Position numbers and translations under genes: made by a program
NCBI GenBank assembly: GCA_964386635.1
Contig: CAYLRO010000008.1
Location: forward strand, 1-64,000
Source: Sabulitectum sp964386635
Lineage (GTDB): Bacteria; Fermentibacterota; Fermentibacteria; Fermentibacterales; JCC-6
DNA: 64,000 nucleotides
Direction of reading: 5' to 3'
The notes under the pieces: generated by a model
What the model was told of the DNA's origin: nothing
Seen by the model: the letters and a program-made list of their open reading frames with translations, nothing else
Databases searched by the model: none
Shown: piece after piece, positions 33,836 to 42,386 of the stretch
How positions within the stretch are numbered: the stretch's first letter is position 1
Layout: each line of letters begins with the position of its first letter

Positions 33836-36247
33836 TCAGATGAACAGTGTTGCGTCACTTTTTTCGCTGATAGTTGCAAATTCAGCAACTCCCGCCACCT
33901 CAATGCCTTCCATCATCTCCTCCTGCTTAAGCCCCATGATATTCATGCTCATCTCGCAAACCACGAACCGGACTCCCATGTCCTTTGCCTGGGCAATGAG
34001 CCCGGGAAGCGTTTCCACGTTCTTCCGCTTCATTACATGTTTCATCATTGATGCCCCTGCCCCCATCATGTTCATCTTGGACAGTGCGAGTTTTTTTGCG
34101 CTTCCCGGAAGCATCATACTGAACATTCGCGAGAGCATGTCTTTTCTCACTGGTTTTCTGCTGGCTTCCCTGAGAACACTGAGACCCCAGAAGGTGCTGA
34201 AAATCGTTACTTCATGGCCGAGAGAGGCGTAGCCGGTTGCTATTATCATTGCTGCCATCGCTTTGTCCATATCGTTGCTGAAGAGAACGATAGCGGCACT
34301 TTTTTTATGATCATCAGATACCGGTTTGTTACCCCTGCCTTTCCGGACAATAGCATTGTAAACACCTTTTCTTTCCTCCATTGAGAGAAGTTCATTTCCT
34401 GTGGAGCTGCACCAGGCCGGAAGGTCACTGGCAAAACCCCTGTCCGTTGCGCTGACCTGCAGCGTCTCATCCGGCTGCATGTCTTTCATTGCTTTTGTAA
34501 CGCTTACAATCGGCCCCGGGCACTGAAGCCCGTTTGCATCAATGCACTTGCAGGGCTCACAGACAGAAGCTGGAGGGACAAATGTTTTTGAAGGAGCCTC
34601 CCAGGCGTCTCTGAAGGTTCCGATCTTCTGGAAAAGGTTCCATGAGGCGAATCCCCCGGAGAGGTTCATGGCAGTGTATCCGTTCTGCTTCAACACTCTC
34701 TCTGCTGCGTAAGCTCTTATTCCAACTGCGCAGTAAACAACTACCGGCCGGTCCTTCGGTATTTCCGGAAGCCTGTCTCTAAGCGTTTCAAGTGGAATCA
34801 GAGTGCTTCCGGGAATTACCCCGAAGACGGTTTCTTCCTCTTCTCTTACATCCAGAAGAAAACAGTTATCCGGAATGCTTTCGGGATAGACCTGATCAGT
34901 AAGGCCTGAAATCATGTTTGCAGCAACGAATCCAGCGAAGTTGACAGCATCCTTTGCGCTTCCGAAGGGCGGTGCATATGAAAGCTCAAGTTCCTCCAGG
35001 TCGTGTACTGTAAGGTTGTTTCTCATGGCTGTAGCCACAACATCAACTCTCTTGTCCACGCCGTCTGCTCCAACTGCCTGCATTCCCAGGATCTTCCCCT
35101 GTGGATCGAAGAGCAGTTTGATGGTCATCCTGGCTCCGCCGGGATAGTAACTGGCGTGGCTTACCGGGTGGATATACAGCTTTCTGTAATCAATGTTATT
35201 CCTCTTAAGGGTTGCTTCACTGGCACCGGTGCTTCCTGCTGCCAGATCAAATACTTTAACGATGGATGTTCCATACGTTCCCCTGTAAACGGAGTTTCCG
35301 CCAAGCGCATTATCTGCTGCAATTCTTCCCTGTCTGTTTGCCGGGCCGGCAAGGGGGATACTGGTGAGATTACCGGTAACCGGGTCTGTCACCTGTACGG
35401 CATCTCCTACAGCATAAATATCCGGCTCTGCAGTTTCCATTTTATCATTTACAACAATTGAACCGTGATTGTTCACCTTTATGGCAGTACCTTCCGCAAG
35501 CCTGCTGTTGGGCCTTACACCTACTGACATTACTGCAAAATCCACAGGAATACTCTCTCCAGTGTTCAATTCAACATTCAGACAGCCGGAGGTTCTTGTG
35601 AAAGCAGTTACCGATGCCGATGTTCTCAGGTTTACTCCACCCTGAACCAGTGCTTTCTCCAGCGGAACAGTCATCTCATCATCCAGTGGTGGAAGGATGG
35701 TTTTCTGCATCTCTATAAGCGTTGTTTCGACACCGGCCTCTGCAAGATTCTCTGCAACCTCCACGCCAATGAATCCACCACCGACAACCACTGCTCTGCT
35801 TCCTTTTTCAATCCGTCCCTTGATTGTATCCATGTCCGGTATTGTCCAGAGCACATTCACATCTCTGTCGTCAGCTCCAGGAATGGGAGGGATAAGAGGT
35901 GAGGATCCCGGCGACAGGATCAGCTTGTCATAGTTTTCTCTGAAATCGATCCCTGTGGTAAGATTAACCACGGAAATCTGGTGATCTTCCGGGTGAATTT
36001 CAGTCACAAGATGATTTGTGTGTATCCGCACATTGAACCGCTCATTGAACAGTTCCGGAGTCATCAGAAGAAGGCTGTCCCTGCTGGGGATCGTTCCGCT
36101 GAGGTGGTAGGGAAGACCGCAGTTTGCGTATGAAATGTACCTGCCTCGCTCAAAAACTGTAATTTCAAGGTTTTCATCAAGTCTTCTTGCTCTGGCAGCT
36201 GCACTTGCACCACCGGCAACGCCGCCAACAATAACAAGCTTCTTCAT
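33836..36247 (-). CDS. CoA-disulfide reductase-like fusion: FAD/NAD oxidoreductase-rhodanese-TusA-DsrE
   Basis: An 803-residue fusion. Residues 1-445 are a CoA-disulfide reductase/NADH oxidase-type flavoprotein with FAD motif VIVGGVAGGASAAARAR, the redox Cys in SYANCGLPYHLSG and the NAD motif AVVVGGGFIGVEVAENL. Residues 455-550 are a rhodanese with active Cys in VVVYCAVGIRAY. Residues 580-650 are a TusA domain (CIDANGLQCPGPI). The last 160 residues are a DsrE/F-like domain with CEMSMNIMGL. The combination suggests reduction and relay of persulfide sulfur (CoA persulfide or polysulfide). GGAGA lies 7 bases before the ATG. Alone in its transcription unit, with a TATAAT box at 36299-36304. Confidence 0.9.
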   Translation of the reverse strand: MKKLVIVGGVAGGASAAARARRLDENLEITVFERGRYISYANCGLPYHLSGTIPSRDSLLLMTPELFNERFNVRIHTNHLVTEIHPEDHQISVVNLTTGIDFRENYDKLILSPGSSPLIPPIPGADDRDVNVLWTIPDMDTIKGRIEKGSRAVVVGGGFIGVEVAENLAEAGVETTLIEMQKTILPPLDDEMTVPLEKALVQGGVNLRTSASVTAFTRTSGCLNVELNTGESIPVDFAVMSVGVRPNSRLAEGTAIKVNNHGSIVVNDKMETAEPDIYAVGDAVQVTDPVTGNLTSIPLAGPANRQGRIAADNALGGNSVYRGTYGTSIVKVFDLAAGSTGASEATLKRNNIDYRKLYIHPVSHASYYPGGARMTIKLLFDPQGKILGMQAVGADGVDKRVDVVATAMRNNLTVHDLEELELSYAPPFGSAKDAVNFAGFVAANMISGLTDQVYPESIPDNCFLLDVREEEETVFGVIPGSTLIPLETLRDRLPEIPKDRPVVVYCAVGIRAYAAERVLKQNGYTAMNLSGGFASWNLFQKIGTFRDAWEAPSKTFVPPASVCEPCKCIDANGLQCPGPIVSVTKAMKDMQPDETLQVSATDRGFASDLPAWCSSTGNELLSMEERKGVYNAIVRKGRGNKPVSDDHKKSAAIVLFSNDMDKAMAAMIIATGYASLGHEVTIFSTFWGLSVLREASRKPVRKDMLSRMFSMMLPGSAKKLALSKMNMMGAGASMMKHVMKRKNVETLPGLIAQAKDMGVRFVVCEMSMNIMGLKQEEMMEGIEVAGVAEFATISEKSDATLFI

Positions 36248-36298
36248 ATTTTCTCCTGAATTGGTAGGAAATAAATGGATTGTAATAACTTAGCAGCG

Positions 36299-36304
36299 AT
36301 TATA
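36299..36304 (-). promoter_or_regulatory. -10 box of the CoA-disulfide reductase gene
   Basis: A perfect TATAAT on the minus strand, 52 bases before the ATG at 36247. No good -35 hexamer is visible 16-18 bases further upstream, so an activator-dependent or extended promoter is possible. Confidence 0.4.
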
Positions 36305-36330
36305 CTGATTTTCAGGATAAGTCTGTAAGG

Positions 36331-36675
36331 CTACTCCAGATTACCGCTTACAGAAGCTGTGACATGAGCTCCTTCACTGGTGGCCCGTTTGAAAACATCT
36401 CCGTCATCGAAGATTGTAACGGTAACAGAGCCGGTCTCACCTGTATTTGTGGCGGATAGAAAGACAAAGTCCATGGGATCAGCTGTGAGAGTAACTGACC
36501 AGGGAAGTTGCCGCCCTGACAATTGGGATATTCCCCCGTTGAGATTCTCATATGTGATGTTAACAGACTCTGCAGAGCCTGTGACCTCATAGCGCAGATC
36601 GATTGAACAATCAAAGGGATTGGAACAGGAAGCACATATACAGAATATGGCAAGAGACAGGATTGTAGATTTCAT
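36331..36675 (-). CDS. MmpS-like lipoprotein
   Basis: A 114-residue lipoprotein (signal STILSLAIFCICASC, Cys at 17). The mature domain of about 90 residues follows the MmpS-like pattern: DLRYEVTGSAESVNITYEN, LPWSVTLTADPMDFVFLSA, GSVTVTIFDDGDVF and a final EGAHVTASVSGNLE. In actinobacteria MmpS proteins assist MmpL transporters; outside them the domain occurs as a free lipoprotein of unknown role. GGAGG lies 5 bases before the ATG. No transporter gene is adjacent. Confidence 0.7.
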   Translation of the reverse strand: MKSTILSLAIFCICASCSNPFDCSIDLRYEVTGSAESVNITYENLNGGISQLSGRQLPWSVTLTADPMDFVFLSATNTGETGSVTVTIFDDGDVFKRATSEGAHVTASVSGNLE

Positions 36676-36737
36676 TTTCACCTCCACCATATTATACCTT
36701 TGAAAACTCTGTTGTTCCACCTGGGAAAGGAGCCGGT

Positions 36738-38090
36738 ATCAAACTGAAAATTCTTCTGTTTCTCTGTCTTGTTCAGGTTTCTTTGTCTTACGGGGAGTTC
36801 TACAGATATCTCGACCTCACTCCGGCAATGGAGATAATTCCACGGGGACAGATCTCAGCCGAAACAGCAGCTCATATGAGATGCTTTTTTGTGGAGGAGA
36901 CAGGAGACTCTCTCCTTGTGGGTGGATTAAGAAATGGTGAGCCGTCTCCAGTTTTCGGTATTTCCCCTGAGATCTCAGTTGTACGGACAGATACCACTGT
37001 ATTGTGGACAATGGAGGAATTCAGTTATCTCATGGAAATTGATTCAGCAGGCAGACCCCTGCTTCTCACAAGACTGGGGAGAGACGGCCAGGTGCTTCCA
37101 GGGAATGAAGGAGCTGCATACACCTGTTGGGAGTGGGATGATCACCGGCATGTAACGGTATTCTCCATGGACAGCACGGGAGAATCAATGGATGTGAAAC
37201 TTCAGCCCTCTACAAACGCAATTGCCGCAAGGCTTAACGATGCTGGAGACCTGCTGTATTTTTCATTTGCTTCCAGAATTGCTGCTGGACTGCAGTACGA
37301 ACTGGATGAAAATGGCCGCACTGTTGCCAGGAGAGCGGTTGATCATGCAGGAGAGACTGTTATCTCATCGGTAGGCGCAGCGGAGGTCAGATACGGTTAT
37401 GATCAGTGGGGTAACACTTCATGGACGGCATACTTTGACTGCACCGGGCAGCTGATGCCCGGGGACTATGCTCTTCCCGGAGAGGGGAACTGGGAATTTG
37501 ACGATTGCGGTGTTGTCAGGAACGGGATAGACATTGCTTACATTCACAGGGAGTTCGACAGGAACAGCCTGTACATCTCTGAACAGAACATTGGTCTTGA
37601 TGGGCTGCCTGCAGAGGACAGGGAAGGAAGATCACTTACTCTCTACCGGAGAGAGATTCACGGGGGAATAAGTGAATCGGTGTGGTTTGGTCTTCAGGGT
37701 AACAGAGTGGAAGTTGCCGGCGTATGGGCCACAAGAAGGATTTACAATAGTGTCGGGCAGGTTCTTGAAACCTCAACCTGGGATGCAGGAGAGCACCTCA
37801 CTGAATTTCCAGGGGGATTTGCCTTCACAAGATTTTCCTACACTCCCTCCGGCGGTGTTGAGATGATCTCCTACTACGACTTGCACGGGAACCCGGTGGT
37901 GAATACCGTTCAGGGCTGCCACGCCAGATTCCATTACTACCATATGGACGGTAACCTGGAAGAGATACAGTATCTGGATACCGATTACAGACTTGTGAAC
38001 AACTCGGCAGGCTATGCACGAACGGTGTTCAGTTATGATGAAACAGGAGTAAAGGAAACACACTACGATCTTAACGGCAGCATTCTTTAG
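36738..38090 (+). CDS. Secreted YD-like repeat protein, apparent AUC start
   Basis: A protein of about 450 residues. The frame only has a TTG at 36783, inside the conserved part, but directly upstream it encodes a complete signal peptide (KLKILLFLCLVQVSLS) that begins at ATC 36738, with AAAGGAG exactly 5 bases before. I infer that translation starts at this ATC (or that it is a mutated ATG). The mature protein contains degenerate 20-25 residue repeats with Y-D/G patterns (VRYGYDQWGNTSWTAYFDCTG, RFSYTPSGGVEMISYYDLHG, RFHYYHMDGNLEEIQYLD), similar to YD/RHS or toxin-wing repeats. Function unknown. It nearly abuts the convergent histidine kinase gene. Confidence 0.55.
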   Translation: MKLKILLFLCLVQVSLSYGEFYRYLDLTPAMEIIPRGQISAETAAHMRCFFVEETGDSLLVGGLRNGEPSPVFGISPEISVVRTDTTVLWTMEEFSYLMEIDSAGRPLLLTRLGRDGQVLPGNEGAAYTCWEWDDHRHVTVFSMDSTGESMDVKLQPSTNAIAARLNDAGDLLYFSFASRIAAGLQYELDENGRTVARRAVDHAGETVISSVGAAEVRYGYDQWGNTSWTAYFDCTGQLMPGDYALPGEGNWEFDDCGVVRNGIDIAYIHREFDRNSLYISEQNIGLDGLPAEDREGRSLTLYRREIHGGISESVWFGLQGNRVEVAGVWATRRIYNSVGQVLETSTWDAGEHLTEFPGGFAFTRFSYTPSGGVEMISYYDLHGNPVVNTVQGCHARFHYYHMDGNLEEIQYLDTDYRLVNNSAGYARTVFSYDETGVKETHYDLNGSIL

Positions 38091-38095
38091 TTTCT

Positions 38096-40228
38096 TCAGC
38101 GGTTTTCAGAATGTTGCCATTTGGCCACAGCACCCAGAAGCTCTTCCCGGGTGTAGGGCTTTGTAAGACAGCCGTTCATCCCGGCTTCACCATACATTGC
38201 AAAGTGTTCCGGCATGGCATGTCCCGATGTGGCTACTATGGGAATGTTGATCCCGTTTTCCCTGAGCTTTAATGTGGCTGTTATCCCATCCATTTCAGGC
38301 ATCTGGATGTCCATGAGAATTATGTCGAATTCTTCCCCTGAAGCTTTTTCAAGGGCTTCTAAGCCTGTGGATACCGCGGTGCACAAAGCACCTGCTGAAG
38401 TCAGGAAGTGCAAAGCGATTTCTCTGATACCTTCCTGATCTTCCGCTATGAGAACCTTCATTCCTGTTAGCCGGGGCTTGATTTTTGACGGTGCCGCGGG
38501 AGAAATGCTCCCGTCTGATGATGGAACATCGAAGGGAATGAAAAACTCGAAAAGAGTGCCCTCTCCCGGGCTGCTTGAAACGGTGATGCTCCCGTCCATT
38601 TCTTCGATAAGATGTTTGCAGATTGCCAGCCCCAAACCGGTTCCGCCGTATTTTCTTGTAAGAGATGAATCCAGCTGCAGAAACGGTTCGAAAAGACTGT
38701 GAAGTTTCTCTTCAGGAATCCCAACACCGGTGTCTTCCACGGAGAATCCAACGTGAAGTTTGCCGGAATCCATATTCAGTGCCCGGGCTGAAAGGATTAC
38801 AGAACCTTTTTCGGTGAACTTCAGGGAATTGGATACGAGATTACGAAGTATCTGTCCCAGCCTCAAAGGGTCACCTGTAACAACTGAGGGAATTGACTCA
38901 TCCAGGTTCATCTCCAGGGATATTCCTTTTGGCCTGGCCGTACCGGTGAACAGTTCAATGGTTTTACCCATGACAGCCGGTATGTCCATGCTCATTTTTT
39001 CGATTTTGAATTTACCGGCTTCGATTTTCGAGAAGTCCAGAATGTCGTTTATTATTCCCAGAAGATCTCTGGTAGATGAATACGCTTTTTCCATCAGACT
39101 TATCTGATCGGGTCTCGGCTGGTTCTCGAGAAGGATTTCCAGCATTCCCGTGATAACATTCATTGGCGTTCGTATTTCGTGGCTCATCATTGCAAGGAAG
39201 AAGCTCTTGGCCTTGTCCGAAGCCTCTGCGGATTCCTTTGCATGAAGGAGCTCAATGTTCTTCAACCGGTAGATCTCCTTCTCCTTCTCCCTCTCTTTCG
39301 TTTCGAATTCAGCTCTGAGACGAGCCATTTCCCCGTTCTGTTTCTCCACTACTATTTTCTGCCTGAGGGAAGAATGCTGTTTTGTAAAATTAAGAGCCTT
39401 CCTGTAGTTTCCCGTGTTTTCATAAAACTCCATGAGATCACCGAGAAAGCGGAGCAGAAGATCTTCGTTATTCATCTTGATACCAAGGTTCAGGGCTTCA
39501 GTGAACAGTTTTTCGGCCTCTTCGTAGTTTCCCAGTTGAGCTTTGATACGGCCCATTGTGTTTCTTGCACTGGATTCGATGTACTCAGATCCGGTTTCGA
39601 TGCTGAAGTTAAGAGCTTTTTCAGCATAACTTTGCGCTTCTTCGTATTTGCCTGTTTTCACCGCCATTGCTGCCGTATTCAGAAGAGCAATTGCCATCTG
39701 ACCTGGCATATTGCCTTCCCGCAGTATCGCAAGCGCCTTTGCGTAGTTTTCGTATGCTTCAGGAAAATTGTTGGAGTCTTCCATATTCATGGCCAGATTA
39801 TTGTATGCCCTGGCCAGTTCCTGCTTGTTCCCGGTTTCCAGGGCCATTCCCACGGCTTTTTCAGCACAGCTGATGCTGTTCCGGGAATCTTCCAGTCTGC
39901 AGTAGATTATTGCAAGGTTGTTGTACAGGCCGATCTGTTGTTCCAGAAGACCGAATTCTTCTGCAATTGAAAGCGCGTTGATGGAATTCTCCAGAGCTTC
40001 GTTGTAATTTCCCTGCATTCCCCAATAAACGGCAATCTGCTGGAAAGACCTGCACAATCCGCCACTGGAGTCATGCAATCTGGAAAGCTGCATTGCTTCC
40101 CGGGTCAGTGCAAGCATTTTTTCCGGATCTTTAATGTGGAATGAAAATCCGTAATCAAGAAGGCAATGAATGCGGTCAGCGCCTGCTGCGTTCCCCAGCG
40201 CTTTCTCCAGCTCTTCACTGGTTGCCAT
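38096..40228 (-). CDS. TPR-containing hybrid histidine kinase
   Basis: A 710-residue cytoplasmic sensor. Residues 1-300 are TPR repeats (YNNLAIIYCRLEDSRNSISC, ARAYNNLAMNMEDSNNFPEA), followed by a coiled coil rich in Lys and Glu. The kinase core has the phospho-His in AMMSHEIRTPMNV, N box LRNLVSNSLKFTEK, G1 VEDTGVGIPEEKL, F box LFEPFLQLDSS and G2 GGTGLGLAICK. The C-terminal receiver (MKVLIAEDQEGIREIALHFL) has the phospho-Asp in DIILMDIQMPEMDG and the Lys in LTKPYT. There is no transmembrane segment. GGTGGGAG lies 5 bases before the ATG. No cognate output regulator is next to it. Confidence 0.93.
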   Translation of the reverse strand: MATSEELEKALGNAAGADRIHCLLDYGFSFHIKDPEKMLALTREAMQLSRLHDSSGGLCRSFQQIAVYWGMQGNYNEALENSINALSIAEEFGLLEQQIGLYNNLAIIYCRLEDSRNSISCAEKAVGMALETGNKQELARAYNNLAMNMEDSNNFPEAYENYAKALAILREGNMPGQMAIALLNTAAMAVKTGKYEEAQSYAEKALNFSIETGSEYIESSARNTMGRIKAQLGNYEEAEKLFTEALNLGIKMNNEDLLLRFLGDLMEFYENTGNYRKALNFTKQHSSLRQKIVVEKQNGEMARLRAEFETKEREKEKEIYRLKNIELLHAKESAEASDKAKSFFLAMMSHEIRTPMNVITGMLEILLENQPRPDQISLMEKAYSSTRDLLGIINDILDFSKIEAGKFKIEKMSMDIPAVMGKTIELFTGTARPKGISLEMNLDESIPSVVTGDPLRLGQILRNLVSNSLKFTEKGSVILSARALNMDSGKLHVGFSVEDTGVGIPEEKLHSLFEPFLQLDSSLTRKYGGTGLGLAICKHLIEEMDGSITVSSSPGEGTLFEFFIPFDVPSSDGSISPAAPSKIKPRLTGMKVLIAEDQEGIREIALHFLTSAGALCTAVSTGLEALEKASGEEFDIILMDIQMPEMDGITATLKLRENGINIPIVATSGHAMPEHFAMYGEAGMNGCLTKPYTREELLGAVAKWQHSENR

Positions 40229-40547
40229 TTTGCTCCCACCATATAAGAGACAGAATAGTATAAGCTTACTCAAGCATGCTGGGTATACCCTGATACAATT
40301 ATTGAGGTAACAGAGGTATAGCAAAAGTTCTATTCCCTGATAAATCTCCGTTAGTGCTGATTGAAAAACTCGCGAGCCTGAAGATCCGTGTTAGTAATCT
40401 GCATACCCGCCAGTTTCTCCATGGCTTCAAGATGAGCTGAGCTCCCAGTTCCATCCAGAAGTACTTTCAATCTGGAGAAGCACCGATATCCTGAGTTTTG
40501 TGCGGTAATTGGTAACTGCAACAGGCATGAACAGTTTATGGACATGT
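40229..40547. other. 319-base gap with leader of the kinase gene and a possible relic frame
   Basis: This holds the region upstream of the histidine kinase and the 3' flank of a methyltransferase. On the minus strand a TATACT box lies near 40258-40263, without a convincing -35. I see no RNA gene or strong terminator. The only open frame (40351-40545, minus) is described separately. Confidence 0.4.
40351..40545 (-). CDS. Possible small ORF or gene relic
   Basis: A 64-codon open frame starting 2 bases after the stop of the methyltransferase. Its C-terminal part (GSSAHLEAMEKLAGMQITN) looks protein-like, with plausible helix, but there is no Shine-Dalgarno before the ATG and the first 25 codons look random. 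It could be the tail of a degraded gene. Low support. Confidence 0.2.
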   Translation of the reverse strand: MSINCSCLLQLPITAQNSGYRCFSRLKVLLDGTGSSAHLEAMEKLAGMQITNTDLQAREFFNQH

Positions 40548-41171
40548 TTATTTCACTGCTGTAATATTAAGCCACTTCACATCAGCCCTGTTCAGACTGT
40601 CCGCTGTTTCTTTGATCTCCACAATTCGCATTCCCGCGTTCTCGATTTCCTTCTGCCACCACTCTGCAGGTTTCAGAGTGAAATGCCTGGGGTCTGCTTC
40701 AGCATTTACAGGTCTTTCAGAGGAGACAGAAAGGAAGAGAACTCCGCCGGGTTCAAGAAGCAGTTCGCAGTGTTCAAGGGTTTCTGCAATATCTTCAGCC
40801 TCAAGGTGCATGAGAGCAGCAACGGAAAATATCCCTCCATAACTTTTTCTCTCTCTGAGAAGGTTGAGCAGGCCATGAGGCAGTGTAAGCTCCAGAAGAT
40901 TTCCGGCTATATCCGGGTGAAGTCGTCCGGCTTGTGCAATCATTTCCGGACAGGCATCTGTTGCAGTGATTTCCCTTATGTTGGAGAATCTTTTCAGAAA
41001 GGCAGCATCTCTTCCTGACCCGCATCCCAGCTCAAGAACCTTTGCCCGGTAGTCCAGTGTGTCTCTCAGTACTTTCTGAAGATCACTTACATCCACATTT
41101 TCGTATTTGCTTACAAGCTCGTAAGCTCTCTGCCTGTAGTGGTGAATGGTTTGTTCGGAACTTGCTGACAT
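40548..41171 (-). CDS. SAM-dependent methyltransferase
   Basis: A 207-residue class I methyltransferase. Motif I is KVLELGCGSGRDAAFLKRF, the acidic residue follows in ITATDACPEM, and the later strands are YGGIFSVAALMHLEAEDIAE and LLEPGGVLFLSVSSERP. AAAGGGGGA lies 6 bases before the ATG. It stands alone; the gap to the next gene is 70 bases. Substrate unknown; the sequence resembles the small-molecule or tellurite-resistance type with HLEAEDI. Confidence 0.85.
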   Translation of the reverse strand: MSASSEQTIHHYRQRAYELVSKYENVDVSDLQKVLRDTLDYRAKVLELGCGSGRDAAFLKRFSNIREITATDACPEMIAQAGRLHPDIAGNLLELTLPHGLLNLLRERKSYGGIFSVAALMHLEAEDIAETLEHCELLLEPGGVLFLSVSSERPVNAEADPRHFTLKPAEWWQKEIENAGMRIVEIKETADSLNRADVKWLNITAVK

Positions 41172-41241
41172 GATTATCCCCCTTTGTCAACGTATCTTCC
41201 TGTAGACAGAGTATAACTTAACGTACATCAGAAAGTTAACC

Positions 41242-42381
41242 TTACAGGGCTGTTTCAAGAAGCTCAACAAACAGTTGTACCCCGATACCTGTTATCTGTT
41301 CCGGAAAGTCATAGAGAGAACTGTGCAGAGCAGGACATTCTTTCCCCGAGCCAAGCCCGAAAAGAGCTCCGGTAAAAGCTTCGGTGAAGTGTCCGAAGTC
41401 TTCCGACCATAGAAAGGGGCGATCAAGAGAGATAATATGCATTCCGCAATTAGCAGCGGCTCTTCGAATGAGTGCAGTTGTTACAGGATCGTTTTCTGTG
41501 GCAGGGAACTCTTCCTGCCATTCCAGGCTTAATTTCAGACCTGCTCTTTGAGAAATATCCCGAACTGAAACTTCTGCCCGACTGGCAAGAGAATCCATAA
41601 GTTTTTTTGAGGGAGCCCTGAGAACGGCCATTACTACAGCATTTTCAGGAGACACACCAAGAGAAGGCATTCCCATGGATATGTGAGTTACGGTGACAAG
41701 CTCACCTGCACCAATGTTTTCAAGCTTCTGAAAGCCGGCAATAAGCTCTGCCACTGAAGGAGCCGGGCTGATCCCTTTTTCAGGTTCTGCGGCATGAGAG
41801 CTTCTTCCTTTCAAATGGATGATCATTCCTCTGGAGGCTGAGGCAAAAGAACCGTCTGCTGTTACAACAGAACCTGCAGGGTAACCGGGAAGATTGTGCA
41901 GTGCAAATACCATGTCGGGGGTATACTTCTGGAAGGCAGGATCTGCAAGCACTGCCCTTGCCCCGGTGCCTGTCTCCTCCCCTGGTTGAAATAGAAGCAA
42001 AACGGTTCCCCGGTCCAGTGGATGTCTGGTCAAATGTTGTGCAACACCGGCAAGAATGGTCATGTGACCGTCGTGGCCGCATTTGTGGGAAACTCCACTG
42101 GTTTGAGAGCAGTAGGGGATATCGATTTCTTCATTAACGGGAACTGCATCCGTGTCGCATCTGAGAAGGATTGTCTTTCCCGTCTTCCTGCCATGAAAAA
42201 CTGCAAGAATACCATGCCCGGCGATACCTGAAAGAAGTGTGTCCGCTTTTTCTTCAGAGAGGAAGTTCAGCAGAATCTTTTCTGTTTCGACTTCATGGCC
42301 TGAGAGCTCAGCCTGACGGTGCAATACCCGCCTGAGTCTGATCAGTGTTTCAGAAGCAGATGCAACTTCAGTGTTTTCCAT
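41242..42381 (-). CDS. M20D amidohydrolase (N-acyl amino acid hydrolase-like)
   Basis: A 379-residue metallohydrolase of the M20 family. Metal-binding and catalytic segments are LRCDTDAVPVNEE, HKCGHDGHMTILAGVA, LLFQPGEETGTGA, the His of FALHNLPGYPAG, and a C-terminal His in CPALHSSLYDF. The lid domain begins near residue 190 (GRSSHAAEPEKGISP). Members hydrolyse N-acetyl or indole-acyl amino acids; here it could serve amino-acid salvage. It follows the glycosidase-like lipoprotein after 5 bases, with GAGG 12 bases before the start. Confidence 0.9.
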   Translation of the reverse strand: MENTEVASASETLIRLRRVLHRQAELSGHEVETEKILLNFLSEEKADTLLSGIAGHGILAVFHGRKTGKTILLRCDTDAVPVNEEIDIPYCSQTSGVSHKCGHDGHMTILAGVAQHLTRHPLDRGTVLLLFQPGEETGTGARAVLADPAFQKYTPDMVFALHNLPGYPAGSVVTADGSFASASRGMIIHLKGRSSHAAEPEKGISPAPSVAELIAGFQKLENIGAGELVTVTHISMGMPSLGVSPENAVVMAVLRAPSKKLMDSLASRAEVSVRDISQRAGLKLSLEWQEEFPATENDPVTTALIRRAAANCGMHIISLDRPFLWSEDFGHFTEAFTGALFGLGSGKECPALHSSLYDFPEQITGIGVQLFVELLETAL

Positions 42382-42386
42382 CTGAA

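Noticed and set aside
39179..39970. Plus-strand open frame opposite the histidine kinase
   Set aside because: Antisense to the kinase and TPR region, no motifs, no ribosome site.
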